Shown here one piece after another: positions 1-7,592 of a stretch of 13,875 nucleotides of DNA (the stretch's first letter is position 1; each line of letters opens with the position of its first letter). This stretch comes from an uncultured Collinsella sp. (GTDB lineage Bacteria > Actinomycetota > Coriobacteriia > Coriobacteriales > Coriobacteriaceae). Location: assembly GCA_958447915.1 (NCBI GenBank), contig CAUDCB010000036.1, positions 1 to 13,875 on the forward strand, given 5' to 3'. The notes under the pieces were generated by a model. It was not told the origin of the DNA. It saw nothing but the letters and a program-made list of their open reading frames with translations, and made no database searches. Both the position numbers and the translations under genes were made by a program.

Positions 1-1857
1 CTCGTACACAAACCTAAAGTCTTGTGCAAACGTACCATTAGCGACATAGGTCTGGACGTTAGCTCCATTGGAAGAGGAGCCTCCAGCTATGTCGAAGACG
101 CGAGATGAATCAGTCGCCGGCGAAATGGTAAACCAGCCATCAAGGCCAAGATCGTCGCACGGAGCCACATCGGGCGCTGTTGAAACAAAACGAATGTTTT
201 GAGCAGCGGTCCCATTGCTTGCATACGTTTGGATATTGGCACCATTTGAAGACGAACCACCCGCAACATCCAGAACAACATCGGGCATAAGTGCCGACTG
301 CAGCCGGAAAAGCCCCGTCGACGCCGAGGGAATAGCTATCCATCGCTGGGCGAGCGAACCGTTAAATGAATACTGTTGAATATTGGTCGCCAACGAACAA
401 GATGCGCCAGCAACGTCGAGCACTCTACCTGAGGAAACATTTCTGATAATCAAATAGCCAGAATCATCATGAGTAATATCCCACTGTTGCGCCTTCGTCA
501 TATTCGAGACGTTGGACTGGACATTAGCGCTGTTGTCCTTGGATCCACCGCTTACATCCAGCACCTTGGTTCCACCAACGCCAAGAGCCATAATATAACG
601 TCCATCGGCAACACTGTCAGCATTCTGCCGCGCAAGTGCATCTAGTTGTTCGCGCTGAACGTCTAAATTGAAAAATGTCCAACGTTGAGCAATCGTGCCA
701 TTATCCGACCAAGTTCGCGCGTTCGTGCCGTTACTTGTATTACCGCCGGCGATATCAAGGCAGATCGACGGATCAAGCGCAGACACCAGCTTGATGGAGA
801 CCCCATCCTTAACGGCAATCCATTTTTGCGCCGCAGAACCATTAGACGCGTATTGCTGGACGTTCGTTCCAGATTGAGCGCTTCCACCAGAAACATCAAG
901 AACAAGACCGGAACCACTGTTGGTTAATGTGACAAAGCCATTTTGGTCATGAGAAACGGTCCACGTTTGTGCACCTGTGGCGTTGAGAGCATATATTTGA
1001 ACATTCGCTCCCGATGACCTAGATCCGCCCGCAACATCAAGCGTCTGCCAGGAACTTTTTGCCGAGCGAATATAGTAGGTGCCGTCAGCGAGGTCGGAGG
1101 CGTGGGCGGCTGCAAGCTCGGCGAGGATGGTAGCCTTAGGCTTCTCGAGCGTAAACGTCTGAGCAACGGATTCGTTGGATTGATAGAGACGGATTTCTGT
1201 TCCGTTGGAATCGCTGGCGCCAGCGATGTCGATGGAAAAATCATCATCGACGACAGGCGAAAAGACATATCCGCCGCCAACTTGTCGAGCATGCCACGCG
1301 AAACCCCAAGCGCCATCATCGCCAGTATTCTGCATAAGACGCGGATGGTCCGAGAAACGAGAGGCATCGTTTGAATAGCAGAGGTACAACCCCGACTTAA
1401 TGTTCTTAAAAGCGTATTGACGGTTGCCAAGATCAACAAGGACAAACTGCTGTGCAGCCGTCTCATTTCTCCTATATAACTGTATCGCAGCGCCGGCACT
1501 CACCGAACCGCCCGGAACATCGAGCACTCGATGCCCCGGCAAAGTCGAGGTAAGAAAATACGTACCAGCATCGAGGGTCGAATATTTAGACAAATCACCT
1601 GACTCGGTGGAAGATTCAGACTCGATATCCGAGTCCCCATCGCTCACGCTGACATCTTGAGCAGTCTCGTCCAAAGACGAATCCTGAGAAGAATCTGCAT
1701 CGCCTTCAGCCTTCGTAACTTCTTCAACGTAAGAATAGGCCGGAGAGGGTTCAGCAAACGCGGTAGAACCCGATTTTTGAACGAGGGTTAATGCAAATAG
1801 CAACCCAAGCAAAAACCCCATTCGCAATGAAATACAAACGCACTTTTTATGACCCAC
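1..1857 (-). CDS. Exported RICIN-repeat (beta-trefoil lectin) protein, C-terminus beyond window edge
   Basis: Reading the minus strand from GTG at 1857 gives 619 uninterrupted codons to the window edge, so the 3' end is missing. The start is chosen because GGGGG lies about 5 nt upstream; ATG at 1821 or 1899 are alternatives. Residues 1-35 form a signal peptide (basic MGHKKC start, hydrophobic core, cleavage after TAFA). Residues 36 to about 90 are an acidic Ser/Asp/Glu linker. After it come at least ten repeats of about 45 residues with the pattern LDVxGGSxxxGxNVQxYxxNGTxAQxW, the RICIN/QxW unit of beta-trefoil lectins. Headers such as LADGTYYI and VADGRYIM mark new trefoils. Repeat 2 is degenerate. 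It is a paralogue of the protein encoded at 2056-5271, with which it shares VSHDQNG and IAVK phrases. Known for the family: carbohydrate binding. Inferred: binds a glycan outside the cell. The unseen C-terminus may hold an enzyme or wall-anchoring domain. Confidence 0.9.
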   Translation of the reverse strand, partial: MGHKKCVCISLRMGFLLGLLFALTLVQKSGSTAFAEPSPAYSYVEEVTKAEGDADSSQDSSLDETAQDVSVSDGDSDIESESSTESGDLSKYSTLDAGTYFLTSTLPGHRVLDVPGGSVSAGAAIQLYRRNETAAQQFVLVDLGNRQYAFKNIKSGLYLCYSNDASRFSDHPRLMQNTGDDGAWGFAWHARQVGGGYVFSPVVDDDFSIDIAGASDSNGTEIRLYQSNESVAQTFTLEKPKATILAELAAAHASDLADGTYYIRSAKSSWQTLDVAGGSRSSGANVQIYALNATGAQTWTVSHDQNGFVTLTNSGSGLVLDVSGGSAQSGTNVQQYASNGSAAQKWIAVKDGVSIKLVSALDPSICLDIAGGNTSNGTNARTWSDNGTIAQRWTFFNLDVQREQLDALARQNADSVADGRYIMALGVGGTKVLDVSGGSKDNSANVQSNVSNMTKAQQWDITHDDSGYLIIRNVSSGRVLDVAGASCSLATNIQQYSFNGSLAQRWIAIPSASTGLFRLQSALMPDVVLDVAGGSSSNGANIQTYASNGTAAQNIRFVSTAPDVAPCDDLGLDGWFTISPATDSSRVFDIAGGSSSNGANVQTYVANGTFAQDFRFVYE

Positions 1858-1915
1858 GACATCCCCCAGACAGCCTCGCCAATTCCAGTAACACAACATC
1901 TGTTGCCACAAACAA

Positions 1916-1946
1916 CTCGCATGACTCGACCATCAAATCATGCGAG
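1916..1946. repeat. Perfect 9-bp inverted repeat upstream of the RICIN gene
   Basis: CTCGCATGA (1916-1924) and TCATGCGAG (1938-1946) are perfect inverted arms separated by 13 bp. The element sits about 60-90 bp upstream of the GTG start at 1857, within the 198-bp gap after the preceding gene. No U-tract follows it on either strand, so it is not an intrinsic terminator. It could be an operator or a leader hairpin. No clear -35/-10 pair was found in this gap. Confidence 0.55.
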
Positions 1947-2018
1947 GTGCACATAGCAAAACTGCCGTGCTCAAGATTCATTTAATCGCGGTTATGCGTA
2001 TCATGCAAATCTTTGCGC

Positions 2019-2047
2019 AAAAAAGCGGAACGCAGTACGCGTTCCGC
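2019..2047 (-). terminator. Rho-independent terminator of the RICIN/L,D-transpeptidase gene
   Basis: On the minus strand GCGGAACGC, loop GTACT, GCGTTCCGC is followed directly by TTTTTT. The stem is 9 perfect base pairs and begins 8 nt after the stop codon at 2056-2058. It separates the transcription units of the two tandem RICIN genes. A 10-bp palindrome TTTGCGCAAA (2012-2021) overlaps the T-tract. Confidence 0.92.
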
Positions 2048-2055
2048 CTTCTGTC

Positions 2056-5000
2056 TTAGTAATTAACGACCTTCGTTCCGTAGGGAATATTGTCGTAAAT
2101 CCATTTTGCATGGTCCGTTGTAAGCCTAATGCATCCCGCAGATGCGCGTTGCCCCATAGCGGGATCCATCACATTAAACGTTCCCGTATAGCAGGGTTGC
2201 GTGTGAAACAGATAGTCACCGTAGAACTGTGTGTAGTACCAGCAGGTATATCCATGCCCAAACGAAAGGCCCTTTCCGTAAACGGAATACTCACCCAGCA
2301 CGGTCGGCGACTCATTCTTGCCAGGAGCGCACTGCCAGAAAGACCATAACTTCCAGTTGCCGCGAGAACCCCTAAAAATACCTGTACGGCATCCGACAGT
2401 ATCAGTCAAAATCAACCACTCCGTGTTGCTGTTGTACCACTGTGCACGGTTATACATTGCTTGTTGATCAGCGGGCAACGGTTGAACATAGATAGTATTT
2501 TTGAACGTAAAGCGCTGAGCCTTTGAATCGTTACTCGCATATAGAGTAACATTGGTCCCGTTTGCCGCATTTCCTCCAGAGACATCAATAACAAATGCCG
2601 TGTTAAGGGCGGAAGACAATCTAAAGCCACCGGATACGTACTCGATATACCAACGTTGGGCAGCACTGCCGTTTCTTAACCATTGCTGAATGTTTGTCCC
2701 AGAGGAGGCAGCGGCATCTTTTACGTCAAGAGCCTTGCCGCTGGCGGCATTTATGATGTTGTAGGAGCCATCACCGTTACGAGAGAAGTTCCATTTTTGA
2801 GCACCCGAATCGTTGTTCTGCCAAATCTGAACGTTTGCACCGTCCGAGTGCGATCCGTCAGAAACATCTAAGACCGAACCCGCGTGAGAAGCCATTCGGA
2901 TGAAATACGTACCATTGTTGATGGTTGCCGAAGTAGCGCGCAAGCGGAATCTCTGCGCAGCGGAGCCATTGGAGGAGTGGACTTGAATATTGGAAGTCGA
3001 TGCAAAATTACCGCCCTTCACATCAAGCGAAAGGTCTTGGTCATCCGCAGACACAAACTCAATACCATTGCTATCGATTCGCGCCACCCATTGCTGCGCC
3101 TTCACATCTGCCGGTGCCATCGTGCAAGCATTGGTACCGGAAACAGCAAGTCTGTTAGTTGAGCAAACGGATTCAAACGTATAGGTATTCTTCGCTCCAT
3201 CCACCTTTTTAAGCAGCCATTTTTGGGCGAAGGAACCATTGTTGGCATAGAGCTGAACGTTAGCACCGGAGTCAACAGATGCGCTCGCGACATCAAGCAC
3301 ATAGGAGGAATTTGCAGACGGATAGACCTCATAAAGGCCTTCGCTCAGCAGGTCTTCTTGCTCAGCAAAAACAAACGACGTCTGGACGGAATCTCCCGCC
3401 GTAGCAGCAACCAGATTCGAACCGGATACCGCGAGCATGAGCCCTGTACCCTTATTGATAAACGAATAGCTTCCGTCTTCATTGGCAGTGACGCTGAAAA
3501 GCTGGTTGTCGTTGGGGCTTTCATCCCACTGCTGAACATTCGTCCCGGGGACAACGTCGCCCGCTGCAACATCGAGCACCTTACCGGAACCAGCATTACG
3601 CAGAACATAGTAACCGTCTCGATACTCAGCCCTAAATAGCTGGGACAGCGTGCCGTTGCAGGAATATGTCTGAACGTTGCCCCCGTTCTTCAATGATCCA
3701 CCGGCAACGTCAAGCGTGCGCTGTTGCCAAACAGCAGAAAGAAGTCGAACGCTTCCGTCGCCATTCGGCACCGCAATCCACTTTTGCGCATAGTTCGCGT
3801 CACCGCAAGCCGTGTATTGCTGGACGTTCGTTCCCATAGAAGTTGAACCCGCGGAAACATCAAGAACTTTGCCAGACTTTACATTCGCTATCGTGAGGTA
3901 GCCGTCATCGTCATGCGAAACACGCCAACGCTGAGCGGCAGTCGCATTCGATTGATAGATCTGCACGTTTGCACCGCTCGAAGTTGAACCGCCGACAACA
4001 TCGAGAACCATTCGAGACAAATTTGGACCGGCTGCAATTGCATAGTCCCCGTCTTTGACAACTTCTCGGTTATCGGAAGCGAGCTTATCGAGCTCGGAAC
4101 GTACAGCCGTCGGATTCACAAAGTAGAAGGATTGGGTAGCCGTTCCATTTACGTCATAAAGCTGAAGCCCCGCACCAGAGGAAATCGATCCGCCGGAGAT
4201 GTCAGCAACCTTCCGCCCATTCAAAGCCGACACAATTCGAAAGCGCTCGCCGTCTTTCTCAATAATCCACTTCTGGGCCTTGGTTCCATTGGCAGAATAG
4301 CCCTGCAGCTTCGTGCCGTTGGCATCATTCCCACCCGTCGCGTCCAGGACCGCGCCAACACCATGAATCGCAATGGTGCGATACCCGTCCGACGTAGTTG
4401 AGACATCGTACGTTTGAACCCATGAATAAGCAAATGCACCGAATGACAAAGAGCCACTAACCGACTTCAGAGCAAACGAGTCGTTCGAAGCCAACATGGC
4501 ATATGTTCCATCGGGAAGGTCAGCGAGATGCGCCGCCGCCCGATCATCGAGCTGCTGCTGCTCAGTTTTGGCAGGCGTTAGCACCCATCGCTGAGCTGCC
4601 GTACCATTTGCCTGATACAACTGCACAGCAGAGCCATTTGCGGCAACTCCACCCGCCACGTCAATGGCAAACGACTGGTTGAGCGCCGAAATAAAGGTGT
4701 AGCTGTCATCGGCCTCTTTAATTGCAATCCAACGCTGCGCAAGGGTGCAGTTATCGGACCAAAGCTGAACGGGATTTCTATTGCTCGCACTGCCGCCGGA
4801 GACATCAAGCATGCAACCCTTGACAGAAGCAATGACAACAAAGCCATTCTGATCATGAGACACTCGCCAGACCTGAGCATTCGTCTTGTTCCCACTGTAC
4901 AGCTGTAGCTTTCTGCCCGCAGACGCCGTACCACCAGGAACATCCAGTACAAAATTGCTGTTAACCGAAGAGCCAAAAGTGTACAACCCATCCGCAAGGT

Positions 5001-5271
5001 CATCGACGTGCTCGGAAGCAAGATCATAGACGGACCCGAGCTTCCCCGGCGCCACAGCATCAGCCGTATCCGATGCCTCGGAATCAGATACGTCATCCAA
5101 GGCCGAATGAACACCAGAAGCATCGTCAGGAACGTTCGACTGCTCCGTAGCTATAGCAGAGCTTCCATTTTGATTAGTAATTGCAGCATCTTCTGCAAAC
5201 GCAGGAACAAGGCAGCACCCCAGCAGTAGAGCGCTAAATACCGAAACAAATAAGGCTTTCCAATTGCCCAT
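2056..5271 (-). CDS. Exported RICIN-repeat protein with C-terminal L,D-transpeptidase (YkuD) domain
   Basis: The 1071-residue protein begins with a signal peptide (residues 1-26, cleavage after PAFA) and an acidic Ser/Asp linker to about 90. Residues about 92-925 hold some 17 RICIN/QxW repeats with the core LDVxGGSxxxGxNVQxYxxNGTxAQRW. Five headers ending in DG/EG/NG-x-Y split them into groups of 3, 3, 5, 3 and 3. Residues about 926-1071 are a YkuD domain: His1023 in YLFHTQ, then SAGCIRL with the predicted nucleophile Cys1047, then DHAKWIYDNIPYGTKV. Ala replaces the usual His of SHGC. YkuD enzymes make 3-3 peptidoglycan cross-links or attach proteins to the wall, acting outside the membrane; the repeats probably bind glycans. 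The gene has its own likely promoter and terminator and lies between glycan-synthesis genes and a RICIN paralogue. The domain calls are firm; substrate and ligand are unknown. Confidence 0.95.
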   Translation of the reverse strand: MGNWKALFVSVFSALLLGCCLVPAFAEDAAITNQNGSSAIATEQSNVPDDASGVHSALDDVSDSEASDTADAVAPGKLGSVYDLASEHVDDLADGLYTFGSSVNSNFVLDVPGGTASAGRKLQLYSGNKTNAQVWRVSHDQNGFVVIASVKGCMLDVSGGSASNRNPVQLWSDNCTLAQRWIAIKEADDSYTFISALNQSFAIDVAGGVAANGSAVQLYQANGTAAQRWVLTPAKTEQQQLDDRAAAHLADLPDGTYAMLASNDSFALKSVSGSLSFGAFAYSWVQTYDVSTTSDGYRTIAIHGVGAVLDATGGNDANGTKLQGYSANGTKAQKWIIEKDGERFRIVSALNGRKVADISGGSISSGAGLQLYDVNGTATQSFYFVNPTAVRSELDKLASDNREVVKDGDYAIAAGPNLSRMVLDVVGGSTSSGANVQIYQSNATAAQRWRVSHDDDGYLTIANVKSGKVLDVSAGSTSMGTNVQQYTACGDANYAQKWIAVPNGDGSVRLLSAVWQQRTLDVAGGSLKNGGNVQTYSCNGTLSQLFRAEYRDGYYVLRNAGSGKVLDVAAGDVVPGTNVQQWDESPNDNQLFSVTANEDGSYSFINKGTGLMLAVSGSNLVAATAGDSVQTSFVFAEQEDLLSEGLYEVYPSANSSYVLDVASASVDSGANVQLYANNGSFAQKWLLKKVDGAKNTYTFESVCSTNRLAVSGTNACTMAPADVKAQQWVARIDSNGIEFVSADDQDLSLDVKGGNFASTSNIQVHSSNGSAAQRFRLRATSATINNGTYFIRMASHAGSVLDVSDGSHSDGANVQIWQNNDSGAQKWNFSRNGDGSYNIINAASGKALDVKDAAASSGTNIQQWLRNGSAAQRWYIEYVSGGFRLSSALNTAFVIDVSGGNAANGTNVTLYASNDSKAQRFTFKNTIYVQPLPADQQAMYNRAQWYNSNTEWLILTDTVGCRTGIFRGSRGNWKLWSFWQCAPGKNESPTVLGEYSVYGKGLSFGHGYTCWYYTQFYGDYLFHTQPCYTGTFNVMDPAMGQRASAGCIRLTTDHAKWIYDNIPYGTKVVNY
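2497..4998 (-). repeat. Array of about 17 RICIN/QxW protein repeats
   Basis: The array is a protein-level repeat of about 45-50 codons. Within a trefoil the three units differ in a position-specific way. The first ends in xVSHDxxG, the second carries AQKWIAVxxGDGS-like phrases, and the third starts xxLxSAL and has LDVAGGNxxNGT. The same positional types recur in the gene at 1-1857, so whole trefoils of about 150 codons appear to be the duplicated unit. Units 4, 11 and 13 are degenerate. The boundaries given are approximate. Confidence 0.8.
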
Positions 5272-5301
5272 AGCCGTCCCCTCTCGCGAAGTTTATTACA
5301 C

Positions 5302-5331
5302 TTTATGGCAAGAAGCCTTCTTCGTCGTCAA
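5302..5331 (-). promoter_or_regulatory. Putative promoter of the RICIN/L,D-transpeptidase gene
   Basis: The minus strand shows TTGACG (5331-5326) and CATAAA (5307-5302) with an 18-bp spacer, about 30 bp upstream of the ATG at 5271. The spacer contains the perfect palindrome AAGAAG-c-CTTCTT (5310-5322), which could be a repressor site. Both boxes are imperfect matches to the vegetative consensus. The ribosome binding region GAGAGGGGACGGCT follows before the start codon. Confidence 0.45.
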
Positions 5332-5376
5332 AAGATTCGTGAACAGCAAGGGCTAGGCCCCGAAAGGTCAACCAAA

Positions 5377-6324
5377 TTAAAGAGGCGTTTCGCAACATAG
5401 CCGTGAAACCTCTGCTGCAAAGTCATTGTGAATCGGAGTCCAGCCAAGCTCGCGCCGAAGCTTACTCGCATCTATTGCGTAACGTCGATCATGTCCCGGA
5501 CGATCCTTCACCCAGTCAATATAGTCCTCACTCTGACCCATTGCCTTAAGAATGGCCCTAAGAACCTCAAGGTTGCTATGCTCGCAATTAGCACCGATAA
5601 GATACGTCTCCCCCACCGTCCCCTTAGTCAAAATAGACCAAACAGCGCGGGCATGATCATCCACGTGAATCCAGTCACGGACATTTAGGCCATCACCGTA
5701 CAACTTAGGACGCTCGCCGCGTCGGATGCATGCAATCGAATGCGGGATGAACTTCTCGGAGTGCTGGAGCGGGCCATAGTTATTGCAGCAATTTGAAATG
5801 GTCGCAAACAGGCCATAGGTGCGAATCCAGGCCCTCACGAGCATGTCGGATGACGCCTTGGAGCTTGAATAAGGGCTACTTGGACGATAAGGGGAGTCCT
5901 CGGTAAACTTACGCGGATCATCGAGCGCAAGGTCTCCGAACACCTCATCGGTCGATATGTGATGAAACCTGACGCGATGTTTACGGGCAGCCTCTAGAAG
6001 GTGATACGTGCCTTCGACGTTCGTTTTAACAAACGGCCCGGGATTGGCAATCGAATTGTCGTTATGAGACTCTGCAGCGAAATGGACAATAGCGTCGTGC
6101 CCAGGTATCAGCCGATCAAGAAGATCCGAATCGCAAATATCACCAACAACCAGCTCCACCCTATCATCTGGCAATCCAGCAATGCTATCTGGATTCGCGG
6201 CATAGGTCAGTTTGTCTAATACTGTTATGTGAACATCCGTGGTATTGCTCACCACATAGCGGACAAATGCAGAGCCGCAAAAGCCGCAGCCGCCGGTTAC
6301 CAAGATATTTCGCGGCTCAAACAT
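5377..6324 (-). CDS. rfbB: dTDP-glucose 4,6-dehydratase
   Basis: The 315-residue NAD-dependent short-chain dehydrogenase/reductase of the RmlB type converts dTDP-glucose to dTDP-4-keto-6-deoxyglucose in the cytoplasm, the second step of dTDP-rhamnose and other deoxysugar pathways. Visible motifs are the NAD loop GGCGFCG at 11-17 (usually GGAGFIG), HFAAESHNDNSI at 81-92, the catalytic Thr125-Asp126-Glu127 in STDEVFGD, and Tyr152/Lys156 in YSSSK. VRDWIHVDDHARA and PGHDRRYAIDASKLRRELGW complete the RmlB signature. It is slightly shorter than typical members (about 330-360) because of a short C-terminus. GGAGGGG lies 6 nt before the ATG. It is the last gene of a GT2-GT4-rfbB operon, 18 bp after the GT4 gene. 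The rmlA, rmlC and rmlD partners are not in the window, so the final sugar is unknown. Confidence 0.95.
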   Translation of the reverse strand: MFEPRNILVTGGCGFCGSAFVRYVVSNTTDVHITVLDKLTYAANPDSIAGLPDDRVELVVGDICDSDLLDRLIPGHDAIVHFAAESHNDNSIANPGPFVKTNVEGTYHLLEAARKHRVRFHHISTDEVFGDLALDDPRKFTEDSPYRPSSPYSSSKASSDMLVRAWIRTYGLFATISNCCNNYGPLQHSEKFIPHSIACIRRGERPKLYGDGLNVRDWIHVDDHARAVWSILTKGTVGETYLIGANCEHSNLEVLRAILKAMGQSEDYIDWVKDRPGHDRRYAIDASKLRRELGWTPIHNDFAAEVSRLCCETPL

Positions 6325-6342
6325 TATGCCCCTCCGGAAGTC

Positions 6343-7566
6343 CTAGCCAATTAGCCCCTCAATCAAGCGTACCGTCTTAAGATACGAATGAGGCCGATCA
6401 AACTGCTCCTCAGCGATGGCGCGCGCCTTCTCTCCCATCCGCGCACGACGCGAAGGGTTTTCAATTAGGTCAATAAGGACGCTAGCCATTCCCTCGGCAT
6501 CTCCAGGTTTCACGTTTACACCAAAACCATCAGCTTCAACCTTTGCCCTAAACTCTTTACTGCACGACGTATTGACCATGGGTTTTCCGGCGGCAAGATA
6601 GTCACCGATCTTGGTCACGATGCTCTGGGCGGCCTTTTCCACCAGCGAGTTGATTGTGATGTCGCTCTTGGAAAGCCATGCAGCCATTTGGCTATAAGGC
6701 AAATAGCCATGGAACACGACCTCGGCACCGCAAGAACGAGCTGCAGCCTTAAGATTGTCGCGCTCTGAGCCATCGCCCAAGATTTGCAGTTTAGCCTCAG
6801 GGTGAGTTTTCTGCACCAGCGCCATCGCCTTGACCAGCGTCTCCAGGTCATAGCACGCGCTTAGCGTACCTGCATAGGAAACCCAAATGTCCCCAGCGGA
6901 CTTATCAATCTGCGAAGCATGCTCAGTAATGCCGGCATCAAACTCGCAAAGCTGGTTTCCAACATAAACTGTTTCGCTCGGTATGCCAGAACGGGCGTCG
7001 CGCAAACCACGCTCTCGGTACTCATCCGAAGTTCCCACCACGGCATCGGCCATCTGATATACAGCTTTGGCCTGTCGATAAAACGGCGCGAACAAGATGT
7101 CGGAAAGAACGGGAACGTCGAACGCCACACGGAAGGCCTCAGGCCAAAGATCATTAACATCGACCACGAAGGGAATTTTAAACCTATGGGCCGCCTTGCC
7201 AATTTCCCTGGCAACATCATTGGGCGGAATCTGACAGTAGATCAAATCATAGTCATGATGCTCGTCGAAATACTTCGACACCCGCTCGGCAACGACGTGA
7301 TGAGCCCAGATGCGCTGAGGGCACATGTTCTTGGGGTAAAACGGCTCCTCAATAAACCGAATTGAATAGGCATCAGTCCCGGCATCAAAGTGCTCAACGT
7401 CACGTTGACGTTTTTCCCAATGCTGAAATCCCGAAGTAATAAAATCGACATCATAGCCATGTTCATGCAGCAACGTTGCAAGATATACATAGCGCGTTGC
7501 GCCCTTAACCTCATTGCCAAGCTTGGCATCTTGCGTATAGATGGCAATTCGCTTCTTATCTGTCAT
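6343..7566 (-). CDS. GT4-family glycosyltransferase (WbuB/WcaI-like)
   Basis: The 407-residue cytosolic GT-B enzyme is predicted to transfer a sugar from a nucleotide donor to a lipid-linked or polysaccharide acceptor. The N-terminal Rossmann half contains GNEVKGATRYVYLATLL, and DVNDLWPEAF near residue 136-145 resembles the DxRDLWPE motif of the WbuB group. The C-terminal donor-binding half contains SYAGTL, LQILGDGSERDNL and KIGDYLAAGKP, then a typical C-terminal helix (RARMGEKARAIAEEQF). No membrane segment is evident. It starts 26 bp after the GT2 stop and ends 18 bp before rfbB, so the three are probably co-transcribed. The Shine-Dalgarno sequence before the ATG at 7566 is weak. Family assignment is firm; donor and acceptor sugars cannot be read from sequence. 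Confidence 0.93.
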   Translation of the reverse strand: MTDKKRIAIYTQDAKLGNEVKGATRYVYLATLLHEHGYDVDFITSGFQHWEKRQRDVEHFDAGTDAYSIRFIEEPFYPKNMCPQRIWAHHVVAERVSKYFDEHHDYDLIYCQIPPNDVAREIGKAAHRFKIPFVVDVNDLWPEAFRVAFDVPVLSDILFAPFYRQAKAVYQMADAVVGTSDEYRERGLRDARSGIPSETVYVGNQLCEFDAGITEHASQIDKSAGDIWVSYAGTLSACYDLETLVKAMALVQKTHPEAKLQILGDGSERDNLKAAARSCGAEVVFHGYLPYSQMAAWLSKSDITINSLVEKAAQSIVTKIGDYLAAGKPMVNTSCSKEFRAKVEADGFGVNVKPGDAEGMASVLIDLIENPSRRARMGEKARAIAEEQFDRPHSYLKTVRLIEGLIG

Positions 7567-7592
7567 ATCACTAATCCACTCTCACGGCTTTG

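Noticed and set aside
87..1499. Several short minus-strand frames suggesting a broken gene at the left edge
   Set aside because: They are in other frames. The frame from 1857 to the edge was translated in full and has no stop, so the gene is intact but cut by the window.
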